Origin: Moheibacter lacus
GTDB taxonomy: Bacteria > Bacteroidota > Bacteroidia > Flavobacteriales > Weeksellaceae
Direction: 5' to 3'
Assembly (NCBI RefSeq): GCF_014042165.1
Contig: NZ_JACDZE010000001.1
Coordinates: 248,001-312,000 of the forward strand
DNA: 64,000 bases
Part shown: piece by piece, positions 15,715 to 25,135 of the stretch
Layout: each line of letters starts with the position of its first letter
Numbering within the stretch: position 1 is the stretch's first letter
Position numbers and translations under genes: made by a program
The notes under the pieces: model-generated
The model's database searches: none
What the model was told of the DNA's origin: nothing
The model's input: the letters and a program-made list of their open reading frames with translations, nothing else

Positions 15715-16833
15715 TTATAGGGTTTGTTCTCTTTTTTTGATTTTGTTCCGATTGATTCCTTCTCCAATTACCAATGGCAAATAGGACAAAATCAGTGCAG
15801 CAAGCGTTAAAGCAAGCAACATCAAGGTGATATTGGCATGACGGATCAAATAAGCAAATGCGATCAATAGAACATTTGAAATACAAATAATTACAGCAGT
15901 TTGTACATGGGAAAATCCTAATCGCAATACCCGATGATGGATGTGGCTTTGGTCTGCTGAAAACGGTGACTTTCTTTTCATCAGTCTGATGATGATCACA
16001 CTCAAAGTATCAATCAATGGCACAATCAAAATTGCAATCGCCACAACCGGAGCACTTTTGATCATCACATACGGCATGGAAGACAAGTCGATGAATTTGA
16101 TGGCCATAAAAGCAATCAGATAACCTACGACCATGGAACCGGTATCACCCATGAAAATTTTGTATTGGTCCGACATATTGAAATACAAAAAAGCCAATAA
16201 TGCTCCTAAAACCGAAATCGCCAGAAAGCCCATCGAATATTCGTACAATCGGAAAAATATAAACACAAAACAAAGCGAAATCAATATCCCGACTCCACTT
16301 GCCAGACCATCTATTCCATCAATCAAATTATATGAATTGATGATCAAAACGATGATGAAAGTCGTGAAAATTACACTGACCAAATAAGGCAAATCAAAGA
16401 TGCCAAACAATCCAAAAAAGCTATGAATCCGCACATCTGAGCCTACGACGATCATCAATGCACTTATGATTTGGGCGACCAACTTTTTCCGTGGTGCCAC
16501 AACGAGCAAATCATCCATTAACCCTATGAAAAACAATAAAACCAGTGCTGCTGAGAAAAAATGAACTTCAAATAGCATTTCCGGACTGAAAATTCCGGTA
16601 ACGACGGTAATTGCAAAATAAATAGCAACTCCTCCCAATCTTGGTACTTTCCGAATGTGTGAACTTCTCACACCAGGAACATCCATCAATTGTTTTCGAT
16701 AAGAAACACGGATGATTTTGGGGATGGCAATAAAGGTCAGTAAAAAGGAAATCGAAAAAGATAATATGACTTTTAGATAAAGCGACGAATACCCAAGGAA
16801 ATTAGCGATTACCTCTAAATTTAAGTTTTTCAT
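15715..16833 (-). CDS. WecA/MraY-family polyprenyl-phosphate sugar-1-phosphate transferase
   Basis: A polytopic enzyme (372 residues, about 10-11 membrane segments) that loads a sugar-1-phosphate, typically GlcNAc-1-P, on undecaprenyl phosphate to start a glycan. Family motifs are clear: VPRLGG (about 64-69), GLMDD, NSYNLIDGIDGLA, FMGDTGSM and the cytoplasmic QSHIHHRVLRLG loop. Its start lies 32 bp inside the upstream glycosyltransferase gene, in another frame. Confidence 0.92.
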   Translation of the reverse strand: MKNLNLEVIANFLGYSSLYLKVILSFSISFLLTFIAIPKIIRVSYRKQLMDVPGVRSSHIRKVPRLGGVAIYFAITVVTGIFSPEMLFEVHFFSAALVLLFFIGLMDDLLVVAPRKKLVAQIISALMIVVGSDVRIHSFFGLFGIFDLPYLVSVIFTTFIIVLIINSYNLIDGIDGLASGVGILISLCFVFIFFRLYEYSMGFLAISVLGALLAFLYFNMSDQYKIFMGDTGSMVVGYLIAFMAIKFIDLSSMPYVMIKSAPVVAIAILIVPLIDTLSVIIIRLMKRKSPFSADQSHIHHRVLRLGFSHVQTAVIICISNVLLIAFAYLIRHANITLMLLALTLAALILSYLPLVIGEGINRNKIKKREQTL

Positions 16834-17569
16834 ACTTTTTCATTCCGTTCAGCGCCCAATTGAGCGTATAATAAGTTGATTGAAGCAAAGATAAATTTAA
16901 AAATTTAGAATAAACGGCAAATTGCTTGCGAAGTATTCTAAACTTATTTCGGGAATAAGAAGTTTTTCTGATTCTATAAATCGCCAATGGTTCTTTGATC
17001 GCTCGGGCTTCCGGTATTTTTTTGAGGATTTCGATCCACATCGCATAGTCCTCTCGCATGTCCACCTCCGGAATCCTAATTTTTCCGATTCTCGCTGAAT
17101 CATACATGGCAGTCAACATGGGAATAGGACAATTGTATAGAATTCGATTAAACGTAATATGATCTTCTGCTATAAAATCTTCCAGCAAAGGTTTCAATTC
17201 CTCATCATGTCTTTTATAAGATGCATAGACCAATTCTTCTTTGTTTTCTACAAGAAATCGATGTGCCGTTTCCAGAAAATTTGGCGACCAAACATCATCA
17301 CTGTCCAAAAAAGTCACGTACCGACCTTTCGCATTTTCAATTCCTCGATTTCTCGCTTCGGCAGCTCCTGAATTTGTTTCCAATTGGATCAAATGAATCC
17401 TCGGATCATGAAATGCATTGATCAATTCAACTGAACGGTCAGATGACTGGTCATCTACGACCCACCATTCCCAGTTGGTAAATGTCTGATTGAGTACCGA
17501 TTGAATGGTTTCAGAAATGTACTTTTCCGAATTATAACATGGCGTAATGATAGAAATTTCCGGTTTCAA
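16802..17569 (-). CDS. Family 2 glycosyltransferase
   Basis: A 255-residue GT-A enzyme: N-terminal ISIITPCYNSEKYI, VDDQSSD and the metal-binding FLDSDDVW motif near residue 92. It should add one sugar of the repeat unit at the cytoplasmic face. The C-terminus overlaps the WecA-like gene by 32 bp. Donor and acceptor cannot be inferred. Confidence 0.9.
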   Translation of the reverse strand: MKPEISIITPCYNSEKYISETIQSVLNQTFTNWEWWVVDDQSSDRSVELINAFHDPRIHLIQLETNSGAAEARNRGIENAKGRYVTFLDSDDVWSPNFLETAHRFLVENKEELVYASYKRHDEELKPLLEDFIAEDHITFNRILYNCPIPMLTAMYDSARIGKIRIPEVDMREDYAMWIEILKKIPEARAIKEPLAIYRIRKTSYSRNKFRILRKQFAVYSKFLNLSLLQSTYYTLNWALNGMKKYEKLKFRGNR

Positions 17570-17580
17570 AGGTCAAAGGT

Positions 17581-18699
17581 TTATCTGGATAAAAAGCCAT
17601 AAGGCACCCAAGTATTTAATGAAGAAGTATAGTTTCCAAATCCGGAACGGCTTCCCCAATTATTGTAAAAATTGATGTATAGTAATAAGGTATATGTCGT
17701 AAATGCAATATAGACGATGTTTTTATATAATTTATTGTCTTGCAGCGCTTTCACCATCCTTGGGACCACAAATATGATGTAAACGGTAAAGAAACCGGGC
17801 AATCTCGCCGCAAAAATACCATTCCCAAAAAAGAAATAAATCACAACCCCAAACAAATAAATATTTCGGAAATAAATGAACAATGGATCATTTTCCGTGA
17901 CCGATTTATTGAAAACCACAATGGCCAATACAGTCAAAATCTTTACGATATCTCCCAAAACACCACCATCTGAAGATAATTCATTTGCATAATCATTGTA
18001 AGTTTCGGCCACACCAAACGGCATGAATTGCATGATCCCATCTATGGCGCCACTTAAACCCGTGACATTTGCCAGTACTGCAGCAACTACTAACAATACG
18101 ATGGTCAAACTATTGAACTTAATTTTCACAATCCAATAGGCCAATAAAAACGCCAACACAGCCTTATGAAACAAAAATGCTAACACGAAACACATGAAAA
18201 ACTTCCAAAATTTCCGCTCGATGATAAATGGAATGGAAAAAAACATGATGGCATTGGCCAAACCTTGACGTACATGCACATGTTCCTCAAACAAATAAGT
18301 CGGAATAAAATACATCAACAGCGACATGAATGCATATCCACCGTATTTGTAAATGATGCCGGATTTTAACCAAAGTGCGATGATCGCAATGATCAGTGTA
18401 AAGGAAGCATATCCGAGACCTATCGTATTGACCAATTTGTTTAAAACGACATAGCCCATTTCCATATCGACCATCTCTGAAAAAATTGGCAATTCAGCCC
18501 AACTGCTTTGCGCAATTCCCTCAAAAGCATTCCAGTAAGCCACCCAATCCGGACTGATTCCATAAGCCAATCCCGCCGCTCCCATCATCAAAATCACGAT
18601 CATATTGAACCATCTCCGGTTCGCATCTTCGTCTTTTCTGACCTGATAAATGGTCGAACCAAGCAATAAAATCACTATGAGATTGTATATAAAACTCAT
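17581..18699 (-). CDS. EpsG-family polysaccharide polymerase (Wzy-like)
   Basis: A 372-residue protein with about ten membrane helices and the EpsG-like pattern (MEMGYVVLNKLVNTIGLGY near residue 78 and HVRQGLANAIMFFSI near residue 141). EpsG/Wzy proteins join repeat units on the periplasmic side. This is the only polymerase candidate in the locus. It sits between two family 2 glycosyltransferase genes with gaps of 11 bp and 1 bp. Confidence 0.85.
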   Translation of the reverse strand: MSFIYNLIVILLLGSTIYQVRKDEDANRRWFNMIVILMMGAAGLAYGISPDWVAYWNAFEGIAQSSWAELPIFSEMVDMEMGYVVLNKLVNTIGLGYASFTLIIAIIALWLKSGIIYKYGGYAFMSLLMYFIPTYLFEEHVHVRQGLANAIMFFSIPFIIERKFWKFFMCFVLAFLFHKAVLAFLLAYWIVKIKFNSLTIVLLVVAAVLANVTGLSGAIDGIMQFMPFGVAETYNDYANELSSDGGVLGDIVKILTVLAIVVFNKSVTENDPLFIYFRNIYLFGVVIYFFFGNGIFAARLPGFFTVYIIFVVPRMVKALQDNKLYKNIVYIAFTTYTLLLYINFYNNWGSRSGFGNYTSSLNTWVPYGFLSR

Positions 18700-18700
18700 C

Positions 18701-19678
18701 TTATATCAATTGAATTAACTTATGGTGAATCAAACCCAAAGCATAATAAATTTGCTTATTCATTGGCAAAGAAAACAAATAATTTGCTGTGAATCTTTTA
18801 TATCGGATGATTTTTAATTTCGAAATCCCATATTTCTCCAATTGCCTATCCAATTCAACTATCATTTCTTTTTTCAATTGCTTATCTCGAACAAAAGCAA
18901 CATAAGCCAAAAACGAATAATAACCCTGAAAAATAAAAAAACGTTCAAATTCTTCTTCAAACTCAGAGTAACGACTTTCATCAAATGCTTCTTTGACGCT
19001 TTCTATCGCCAGAAACATATCCAGCCCCTTTCGCGTATGCGTTTTCGTAATGGAATCCTGTCTTTCCAAATATTTGTAAAAAGGAGAATTGATTTTTGCG
19101 ATGAATTTTGCTTCCAAAACCAATTTTGGAATCAACTCAATGTCCTCAAAATGAATTCCTTTCCTAAATCTATGCTTTTCAAATAATTCTTTTCTGAACA
19201 ATTTATTACAAGCAAAACAGGCCATTTCTCCAAATATCCGAAAATCTTTCTCCAACTCTATCCGCTCAGGCAACTGCGGTGATTGTGGCATACCACGAAA
19301 TACTTCGCCACGTTCATTGACCTTTTCCAAATCGCAAATTGAAATTTCTGCCCCATGTTCCATCGCCTTTTCATACAGCATTTCAAACATTTCTTCCGAA
19401 ACGCTATCATCGCTGTCCACAAAACCGATGAAATCTCCCGAAGCCCTTTCTATCCCATAATTCCGGGCATCACTCAGTCCGCCATTTGGTTTTTCATACG
19501 CTTTGATATTTGGATATTTTCTAGCAAATTCTTCTATGATTTTCTGTGAACCATCTGTAGAACCATCATTGACCACGATGATTTCCAATTCCTTCAATGT
19601 TTGATGAACCAAAGAATCCAAACATTTCTCCAAATATTCGGCTGTATTGTAAACCGGTACGATGACAGATACTTTCAT
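18701..19678 (-). CDS. Family 2 glycosyltransferase
   Basis: A 325-residue enzyme with a typical GT-A start (VSVIVPVYNTAEYLEKCLDSL), VNDGSTDGS and the DxD-type motif VDSDDS near residue 92. The C-terminal 120 residues are helical and charged. It overlaps the upstream GT4 gene by 4 bp. Confidence 0.9.
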   Translation of the reverse strand: MKVSVIVPVYNTAEYLEKCLDSLVHQTLKELEIIVVNDGSTDGSQKIIEEFARKYPNIKAYEKPNGGLSDARNYGIERASGDFIGFVDSDDSVSEEMFEMLYEKAMEHGAEISICDLEKVNERGEVFRGMPQSPQLPERIELEKDFRIFGEMACFACNKLFRKELFEKHRFRKGIHFEDIELIPKLVLEAKFIAKINSPFYKYLERQDSITKTHTRKGLDMFLAIESVKEAFDESRYSEFEEEFERFFIFQGYYSFLAYVAFVRDKQLKKEMIVELDRQLEKYGISKLKIIRYKRFTANYLFSLPMNKQIYYALGLIHHKLIQLI

Positions 19679-20754
19679 AAATTGCCCAATATTTGGTTGT
19701 ACTTTTCTAAAATGATCTCTTTTGAGAATCTCGAGATGATGCTATTTTGAATCAATTCTGCTTCTTTTTCCTTTTCTACCAAATCAGAAATCCGCTCTGC
19801 AAATCCTTTTACATCATGAATTGAATGAATTTCACCATTGATTCCCGACTGGATGATTTCGTTGATTCCGCCTGGACAATCATTTGCCAAAGCATAGGTT
19901 CCACAAACGCCCGCTTCCAACAAAACATTTGGAAAACCCTCATAACGAGAAGAAAGTACAAACAAAACTGCCTGATGCAAATACGGATAAGGATTTTGTT
20001 TCAAACCTAAAAATGCTACATTTTCAAGTCCTAATACTTCTTTTTGCTCCGCCAACTTTTCACGATCACGGCCATCGCCTATGATCCATAATTTGATCGG
20101 TTGGTCTTTTAATTCTGCAAAAACATTTAACAACAAATCAAATCCTTTTCGTTCCGTCAAGTTTCCAATTGCTACCACATTTATAAATTCGTCTGAAAAC
20201 AATTCCTCATCCGAAATCATTTGATTTTGAACAAATTGAACATCAACCGGATTATTGATTTTTACAATTTTTTTCGGTTGGATTTTTAAATTTTGAATCA
20301 AATCATTCATCATATCATCGGACTGAGCGATGATTCGGTGAAAATTATTGTAAAAACGGTAAAAGAATTTTATCTCCCGCCGTTTCACATGCTCCGAAAC
20401 CACATTGGTTTCTCTTGCTACGAATTTCGTTTTTCGAAAAAACGGAATCACCGGCGACAAAAACGCACTCACCTCTCCCCAACCGCCAAAAACGATTTCC
20501 GGTTTATCTTTTCGGATCAATTGGATGACTTTAAAAATCGCATAACGAATTCTTGCAATCTTCAAATCGATCACTTTCACATCCGGTTTCAACAATTCCA
20601 ACGGCATTCCTTCTTGACTAAACAAAACCAAGGTCGGTGTAAATTTCGTTCGGTCCAAATCATTGCAAAGCGTAAAAATGACACGCTCCGCTCCGCCAAA
20701 TGTCAGTCCGGGCAATAAAAAATATATTTTTTTTGGACGATTCAAATTATTCAA
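19675..20754 (-). CDS. Family 4 glycosyltransferase
   Basis: A 359-residue GT-B enzyme. The N-terminal acceptor domain begins LLPGLTFGGAERVI; the C-terminal donor domain has VVAIGNLTERKGFDLLL and the E-x7-E motif region SRYEGFPNVLLEAGVCG. It overlaps the downstream GT2 gene by 4 bp. Linkage formed is unknown. Confidence 0.9.
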   Translation of the reverse strand: MNNLNRPKKIYFLLPGLTFGGAERVIFTLCNDLDRTKFTPTLVLFSQEGMPLELLKPDVKVIDLKIARIRYAIFKVIQLIRKDKPEIVFGGWGEVSAFLSPVIPFFRKTKFVARETNVVSEHVKRREIKFFYRFYNNFHRIIAQSDDMMNDLIQNLKIQPKKIVKINNPVDVQFVQNQMISDEELFSDEFINVVAIGNLTERKGFDLLLNVFAELKDQPIKLWIIGDGRDREKLAEQKEVLGLENVAFLGLKQNPYPYLHQAVLFVLSSRYEGFPNVLLEAGVCGTYALANDCPGGINEIIQSGINGEIHSIHDVKGFAERISDLVEKEKEAELIQNSIISRFSKEIILEKYNQILGNL

Positions 20755-20787
20755 ATCACTAATTACTATTCACTAATTTCTTCAAAA

Positions 20788-21555
20788 TCACTTCACTCCT
20801 TTTGTCAAATAATTCCACAAATACCCCCAAATCGTCGGATGATACCAAATTTGACTCTCCAATTTAGGTTCGATTTTTTGAATCGAATTTTTCTCCACAT
20901 CCTCAATTGCCTTTTGCATCAGCGGAATTCCCGCAGCAGTTTGATAATAAGGATAAGTTGTAAAATTATCGTTCTTTTCCGGTTGAATCCTAGCTTGATA
21001 CAAAATTCCGCCCGTATCGACACCTTTGTCCACCAAATGAACCGTTACGCCTGCGTTCTCCAAGTCCCTGTTAACCAACGCCCAATATCCGCCGTGAATG
21101 CCTCTATACCTCGGCGTTATGCCTTCATGTGTGTTGAGAAAAACCGCATTTACAGCAGTGAGAACTTTCTTTGAAACAATCCTACAACCATTTACTATTA
21201 CCACATCTGGATTTATTTTTTGTAGAACATCAATGGATTCTTTTGAATTCACACTCGCAACATCGATTAATTTTTCTGTTGGAATTTCATTTTGATTCAA
21301 ACCCAATTTTGCAATCACTTTTGTTTTCTGTTTTTTAGAAGAATTTCGAAGAATCGGCAACACCAGAATTCCAAATCCGATTTGCCCAATCACATTTATC
21401 CAACCCAATTTTTTCGCCCGATTTTTCATGATCGTTTTCATCGGAACCGGCGTTTCTCTTAAGACCAAATCAATATCCAAATCAGCCGCTAATCCATGGT
21501 ACATGAACCTTGACGAAACTGCCGGACCGGTTAACATGACGATTTTAAGACTCAT
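20788..21555 (-). CDS. Formyltransferase-family protein (copy 1)
   Basis: A 255-residue formyltransferase-fold protein. The catalytic triad of the family is present: Asn141 and His143 (LNTHEGITPRYRG) and Asp180 (KGVDTGGILYQ). Family members formylate amino groups using 10-formyl-tetrahydrofolate, including sugar amines in O-antigens. Its ATG lies 11 bp inside the end of the upstream deacetylase gene. Together they could swap an N-acetyl for an N-formyl group. A second pair with the same overlap is at 48.6-50.2 kb. Confidence 0.85.
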   Translation of the reverse strand: MSLKIVMLTGPAVSSRFMYHGLAADLDIDLVLRETPVPMKTIMKNRAKKLGWINVIGQIGFGILVLPILRNSSKKQKTKVIAKLGLNQNEIPTEKLIDVASVNSKESIDVLQKINPDVVIVNGCRIVSKKVLTAVNAVFLNTHEGITPRYRGIHGGYWALVNRDLENAGVTVHLVDKGVDTGGILYQARIQPEKNDNFTTYPYYQTAAGIPLMQKAIEDVEKNSIQKIEPKLESQIWYHPTIWGYLWNYLTKGVK

Positions 21556-22531
21556 ATTTCTCTTTAAAAAGTTCTACAACCTCACGCATATTCGCACTTT
21601 GCATATCGTATTTCAAATTCAAATTTTGATAATGTCTCAGAATTTCTTCCAACATCTCAAAATTGATTTCTTGATTGATTCCTATGTCATGCGGATGAAA
21701 CCAAAGATGAAAGATTTTGCCTTTTTTGGCTGCATGATACATTTGATTTTTAATTCTTCTCAATTTTAAAAAATCAAATTTTGACTCCGATTTTTTATAA
21801 GGTCGCAACCATCGACTTGCTCGGATAGCATACAAATTCCCTTTATTGATTTCATCTAAATTTTGACAATGCTGATCACCCAAACAAATAAAATAATCCA
21901 AATACCGAACGGCTCGTTTCAGAATTCCTTCTTCCGCGCCTCGCGCTGCAGCATGAAACCAAGCTTTTTCTGTTTCTCTGTAAATTGAAATTCCATTTTC
22001 AGATAGGATTTTTAAATAATCCGGATTGATTTGATGGCGAGGAAATACAAAAGATTTCAACTCGATTTCATTGGCTTTCGCAATTTTTACTGCAGCTTGT
22101 AAATCAGCTTCAAATTCTTCATTGGTTTGTCCCGGCTCCAATCCATAATAATGCGAAAACGTATGCGTTCCGATTTCGTGACACGCATCTGACTTTACCA
22201 TTTCGATTAATTTTTTACCGAAATAATAACGAGAATCGTTTAGATTTGAATCAGAAATATATCCGTTATATGGTGAGAGATTTTGATCCAAATAATTGGG
22301 TTTCAAATCAGGTAGGAATGAATTTAATTCGTCTAAATTCCTTGAAAACATAGCTCCAACAGTCGCAAAAGTCGCATGAATATCATATTTCTCAAATAAC
22401 TTTAACATCTTCGGAATCACTTCCCAAACGCCCAAAACATTTTGTCCATATCCTTTAAAACTGTATTTGTCGCGGATGCCCCAAAACAATTCAAAATCAA
22501 GCGAAATCACAAAAAGTCCTTGCCGACTCAT
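21545..22531 (-). CDS. Polysaccharide deacetylase-family protein
   Basis: A 328-residue NodB-fold protein. The N-terminus has SLDFELFWG with the catalytic-type aspartates, then THATFA-like strand IHATFATVG, and the metal-binding histidines HEIGTHTFSHYYG near residue 140. It probably removes acetyl groups from a sugar or glycan. It overlaps the formyltransferase by 11 bp and the acetyltransferase gene by 4 bp, so the three are probably cotranslated. Confidence 0.85.
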   Translation of the reverse strand: MSRQGLFVISLDFELFWGIRDKYSFKGYGQNVLGVWEVIPKMLKLFEKYDIHATFATVGAMFSRNLDELNSFLPDLKPNYLDQNLSPYNGYISDSNLNDSRYYFGKKLIEMVKSDACHEIGTHTFSHYYGLEPGQTNEEFEADLQAAVKIAKANEIELKSFVFPRHQINPDYLKILSENGISIYRETEKAWFHAAARGAEEGILKRAVRYLDYFICLGDQHCQNLDEINKGNLYAIRASRWLRPYKKSESKFDFLKLRRIKNQMYHAAKKGKIFHLWFHPHDIGINQEINFEMLEEILRHYQNLNLKYDMQSANMREVVELFKEKYES

Positions 22532-23073
22532 ACGCGATTGTTTATGTAGCCTTCTATCGCTGTTTCGTTTTTCATCATACGTGCGGGATTGCCAACTACG
22601 ATGGAATCATCCTCCACATCTGTTGTGACATAGGCATTGGGCGCTATCAAAACATTGTTTCCTATTTTAATTCCGCCAACTATAACAGCATTGGTTCCGA
22701 TCCAAACATTATCTCCGATTTCCGGAACACCTTCTTTTCCGCCGCGATTGGTCTGACCGATGGTTACACCGTGCGCCAAATTGCAATTCTTTCCGATTTT
22801 TGCTTTTGGATTTACGACTACCGTTCCCCAATGTCCGAGATACAATCCACCTCCGATTTCGGTTTTATAGGAAATTTGGAATCCATATAAAACTTGGTAG
22901 CGACGCAACATCACCCGATAAAAAATTCCAATTGGACTTTTGGAAGATGTGTTTTGGGATTTCCTCAAATAATACAAAAACAACAATCCTGGATCTGAAA
23001 AAACATCCCAAAAATGCACTTTTTTGTATTTTCCGTTTTTGCGGAAATAATCTTGTTGAAGTAAAGTTGGCAT
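22528..23073 (-). CDS. Serine-acetyltransferase-like hexapeptide acyltransferase
   Basis: A 181-residue left-handed beta-helix acyltransferase. Hexapeptide repeats run from about residue 75 (IGGGLYLGHWGTVVVNPKAKIGKNC) with catalytic-type H in NLAHGVTIGQ, followed by IGDNVWIGTNAVIVGGIKIGNNVLIAPNA and VVGNPARMM. Resembles CysE-like enzymes found in capsule loci that acetylate a sugar. It overlaps both neighbours. Confidence 0.88.
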   Translation of the reverse strand: MPTLLQQDYFRKNGKYKKVHFWDVFSDPGLLFLYYLRKSQNTSSKSPIGIFYRVMLRRYQVLYGFQISYKTEIGGGLYLGHWGTVVVNPKAKIGKNCNLAHGVTIGQTNRGGKEGVPEIGDNVWIGTNAVIVGGIKIGNNVLIAPNAYVTTDVEDDSIVVGNPARMMKNETAIEGYINNRV

Positions 23074-24224
23074 TATAAAAGATCTAAAATTTCTTCTATT
23101 TTCTTAACCGAATTGGACAAAGAAAATGGATGTGTAAAATTAAGGATTTTGTTTTGATAGGTTGTTGCCAATTCAGGGTCGGTCAACATTCTTTTCATCC
23201 CATCATAAATTCCTTGTTCCGAATTCTCTACAATCAAACCCAATTCGCCATCGTTTAACATCTCACGAACTCCCGAAACATCAGTCGCCACAATCGGTTT
23301 ATTTAAAGTCAAGGCTTCATACAAAACAGTTGGAAAACCTTCATATCGAGAAGAAAGCACAAAATAATCGGCCGATTTTATATAAGGATAAGGATTATCT
23401 GTAAAACCAAGCATGGTTGCTGTTTCATCTACTTCTAATTCGGTTTTCAATCTTTTCACATTTTCGAAATCATATCCGTCTCCGAGAATCAAAATCCGAT
23501 GTGCAAACCCTTCTTCCAATAATTTTTTATGTACTTTTAATAAGCGATCAAATCCTTTTTGCGGAAAAACGGTTCCTACGGAAATGAACAATGGATGGAA
23601 GTTGGAAGAGGGAAGATGGAGGGGAATTTTTGATTTTTCTAAAATTTCATGGGTATCCAAAGGATTGTAAATCCGGACGATTCTTTTTCGTTCGTCTTCG
23701 GTTCGGGCTTGGTTTTCAAAATCCTTTTGGATGTGTTCGGAAATGACCATGATTTTGTCGAATCCAAAGAATTTCCGGATTTCAGCATCGGTATAATCGT
23801 GAAATTCCGTTTTCCGCAAATCATTATGTATCCAAACGATTTTTTTGGAGGTTTTCTGTGGTGAATTTAAAATATCATCCCGCATTCCATGAATCGCCGC
23901 AAATTCAATATCGTATTTTTTTCCTTTTAAAATAAACCGATACAAAAGAGAAGGAAAAGTTCTAAGTATTTTTTGAAAAATCACCCGATAAGCCTTTTGT
24001 GGTATATCCTGAAAGCGATTTGTGGTGATCATTTCACCATGATTTAGATAATAAATATTGATCCAATCCGGTATTTCTTTCAGGTATTTTCCCGAGTACA
24101 AATTCAACAATAAATCGATTTCATATTTCTCCGGTGAAATGTTTTGTAGAAAAGTTGTCAGCACTTTTTCCGCTCCGCCATGACGGAGGGAACCGATACG
24201 GATAAGTATTTTTTTCTTTTTCAT
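23073..24224 (-). CDS. Family 4 glycosyltransferase
   Basis: I use the ATG at 24224 (383 residues, MKKKKILIRIGSLRHGGAEK), which overlaps the upstream GT2 stop by 4 bp; the earlier in-frame start at 24272 lies inside that gene. Donor-domain motifs are SVGTVFPQKGFDRL and SRYEGFPTVLYEALTL. Its N-terminal domain is clearly paralogous to the GT4 encoded two genes upstream (shared EKxEIxLLLNL and LNSP patterns). Confidence 0.9.
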   Translation of the reverse strand: MKKKKILIRIGSLRHGGAEKVLTTFLQNISPEKYEIDLLLNLYSGKYLKEIPDWINIYYLNHGEMITTNRFQDIPQKAYRVIFQKILRTFPSLLYRFILKGKKYDIEFAAIHGMRDDILNSPQKTSKKIVWIHNDLRKTEFHDYTDAEIRKFFGFDKIMVISEHIQKDFENQARTEDERKRIVRIYNPLDTHEILEKSKIPLHLPSSNFHPLFISVGTVFPQKGFDRLLKVHKKLLEEGFAHRILILGDGYDFENVKRLKTELEVDETATMLGFTDNPYPYIKSADYFVLSSRYEGFPTVLYEALTLNKPIVATDVSGVREMLNDGELGLIVENSEQGIYDGMKRMLTDPELATTYQNKILNFTHPFSLSNSVKKIEEILDLL

Positions 24225-25135
24225 TTGAATTTTAATTGAGTATAGATCCATGAAAAAGGATAAACTAAACAAGACAAAAATTGAAATTGATTCAATCCTC
24301 GGTTGATTTCAACTAAACTTTTCTTATTAACGATCGCGTACATTTGATAACCAATCAAATTCCGGATTAGTGTTTTAGGATATTTATACAAATCCTTTCC
24401 ATAACTATTTAAAAAAGATTGATGACCCAACATTAATCCGTATCGGTTTTTTCCGCTCCAGCGCGTGTTGGAAACGGAAGCTGCATCGTTTTCGTCTTTG
24501 TGATAAGTTCGGATGATTTTATTGATAAATCTCGTTTTCAATCCTTTTGCGTCGTAGGTATTAAAAAAAACACTTTGCGGAATGTAAATTCCTTTTGGAA
24601 GAGAATGATCGTCAAATTGATTCAATTCATTCAAATAAGATTTCGTAAAAAACACACCATTTTTATCACCTCTCACCTTGTATTTGTACCGCATCTCAAA
24701 AATGCTTCCATCAAATTCCATAGGATATTTATCGCCTACTACATTTCCCTTTTCATCACCCGAAAGCCCCATTACGGAAATAAAATCCTCTTGATTTTCT
24801 ATTTTTTCAGCTTCGCCAATTAAGATTTCAAAGGCATCGTTGGGATAGGAATCATCCGAATCCAAAATGATAAAATAAGGCGTTTGGACTTTTTTAATTC
24901 CGTTAAAAACGGTGTGAAATTTATGCTGGTTTTCGTTATAGAAATAATCAATTTCAAACGGAGAAGATTGCTGAAATCTCGCCACCAACTCTTTTGTGCC
25001 ATCTGAAGATCCATCATCCATGATGATCCATTTAAAAGTTTGGGCCGTTTGAGTTTTTAAGGAATCAAATGCACGTTGCAACGTATGTGCCCGGTTAAAA
25101 GTTGGTGTGACTACTGTTAATTTCAAATCCTTCAT
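24221..25135 (-). CDS. Family 2 glycosyltransferase
   Basis: A 304-residue GT-A enzyme starting LTVVTPTFNRAHTLQRAFDSL, with MDDGSSDGT and the DxD-type LDSDDSYPND near residue 93. Gene order GT4-GT2-GT4 with 4-bp overlaps on both sides suggests coordinated translation. Confidence 0.9.
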   Translation of the reverse strand: MKDLKLTVVTPTFNRAHTLQRAFDSLKTQTAQTFKWIIMDDGSSDGTKELVARFQQSSPFEIDYFYNENQHKFHTVFNGIKKVQTPYFIILDSDDSYPNDAFEILIGEAEKIENQEDFISVMGLSGDEKGNVVGDKYPMEFDGSIFEMRYKYKVRGDKNGVFFTKSYLNELNQFDDHSLPKGIYIPQSVFFNTYDAKGLKTRFINKIIRTYHKDENDAASVSNTRWSGKNRYGLMLGHQSFLNSYGKDLYKYPKTLIRNLIGYQMYAIVNKKSLVEINRGLNQFQFLSCLVYPFSWIYTQLKFK

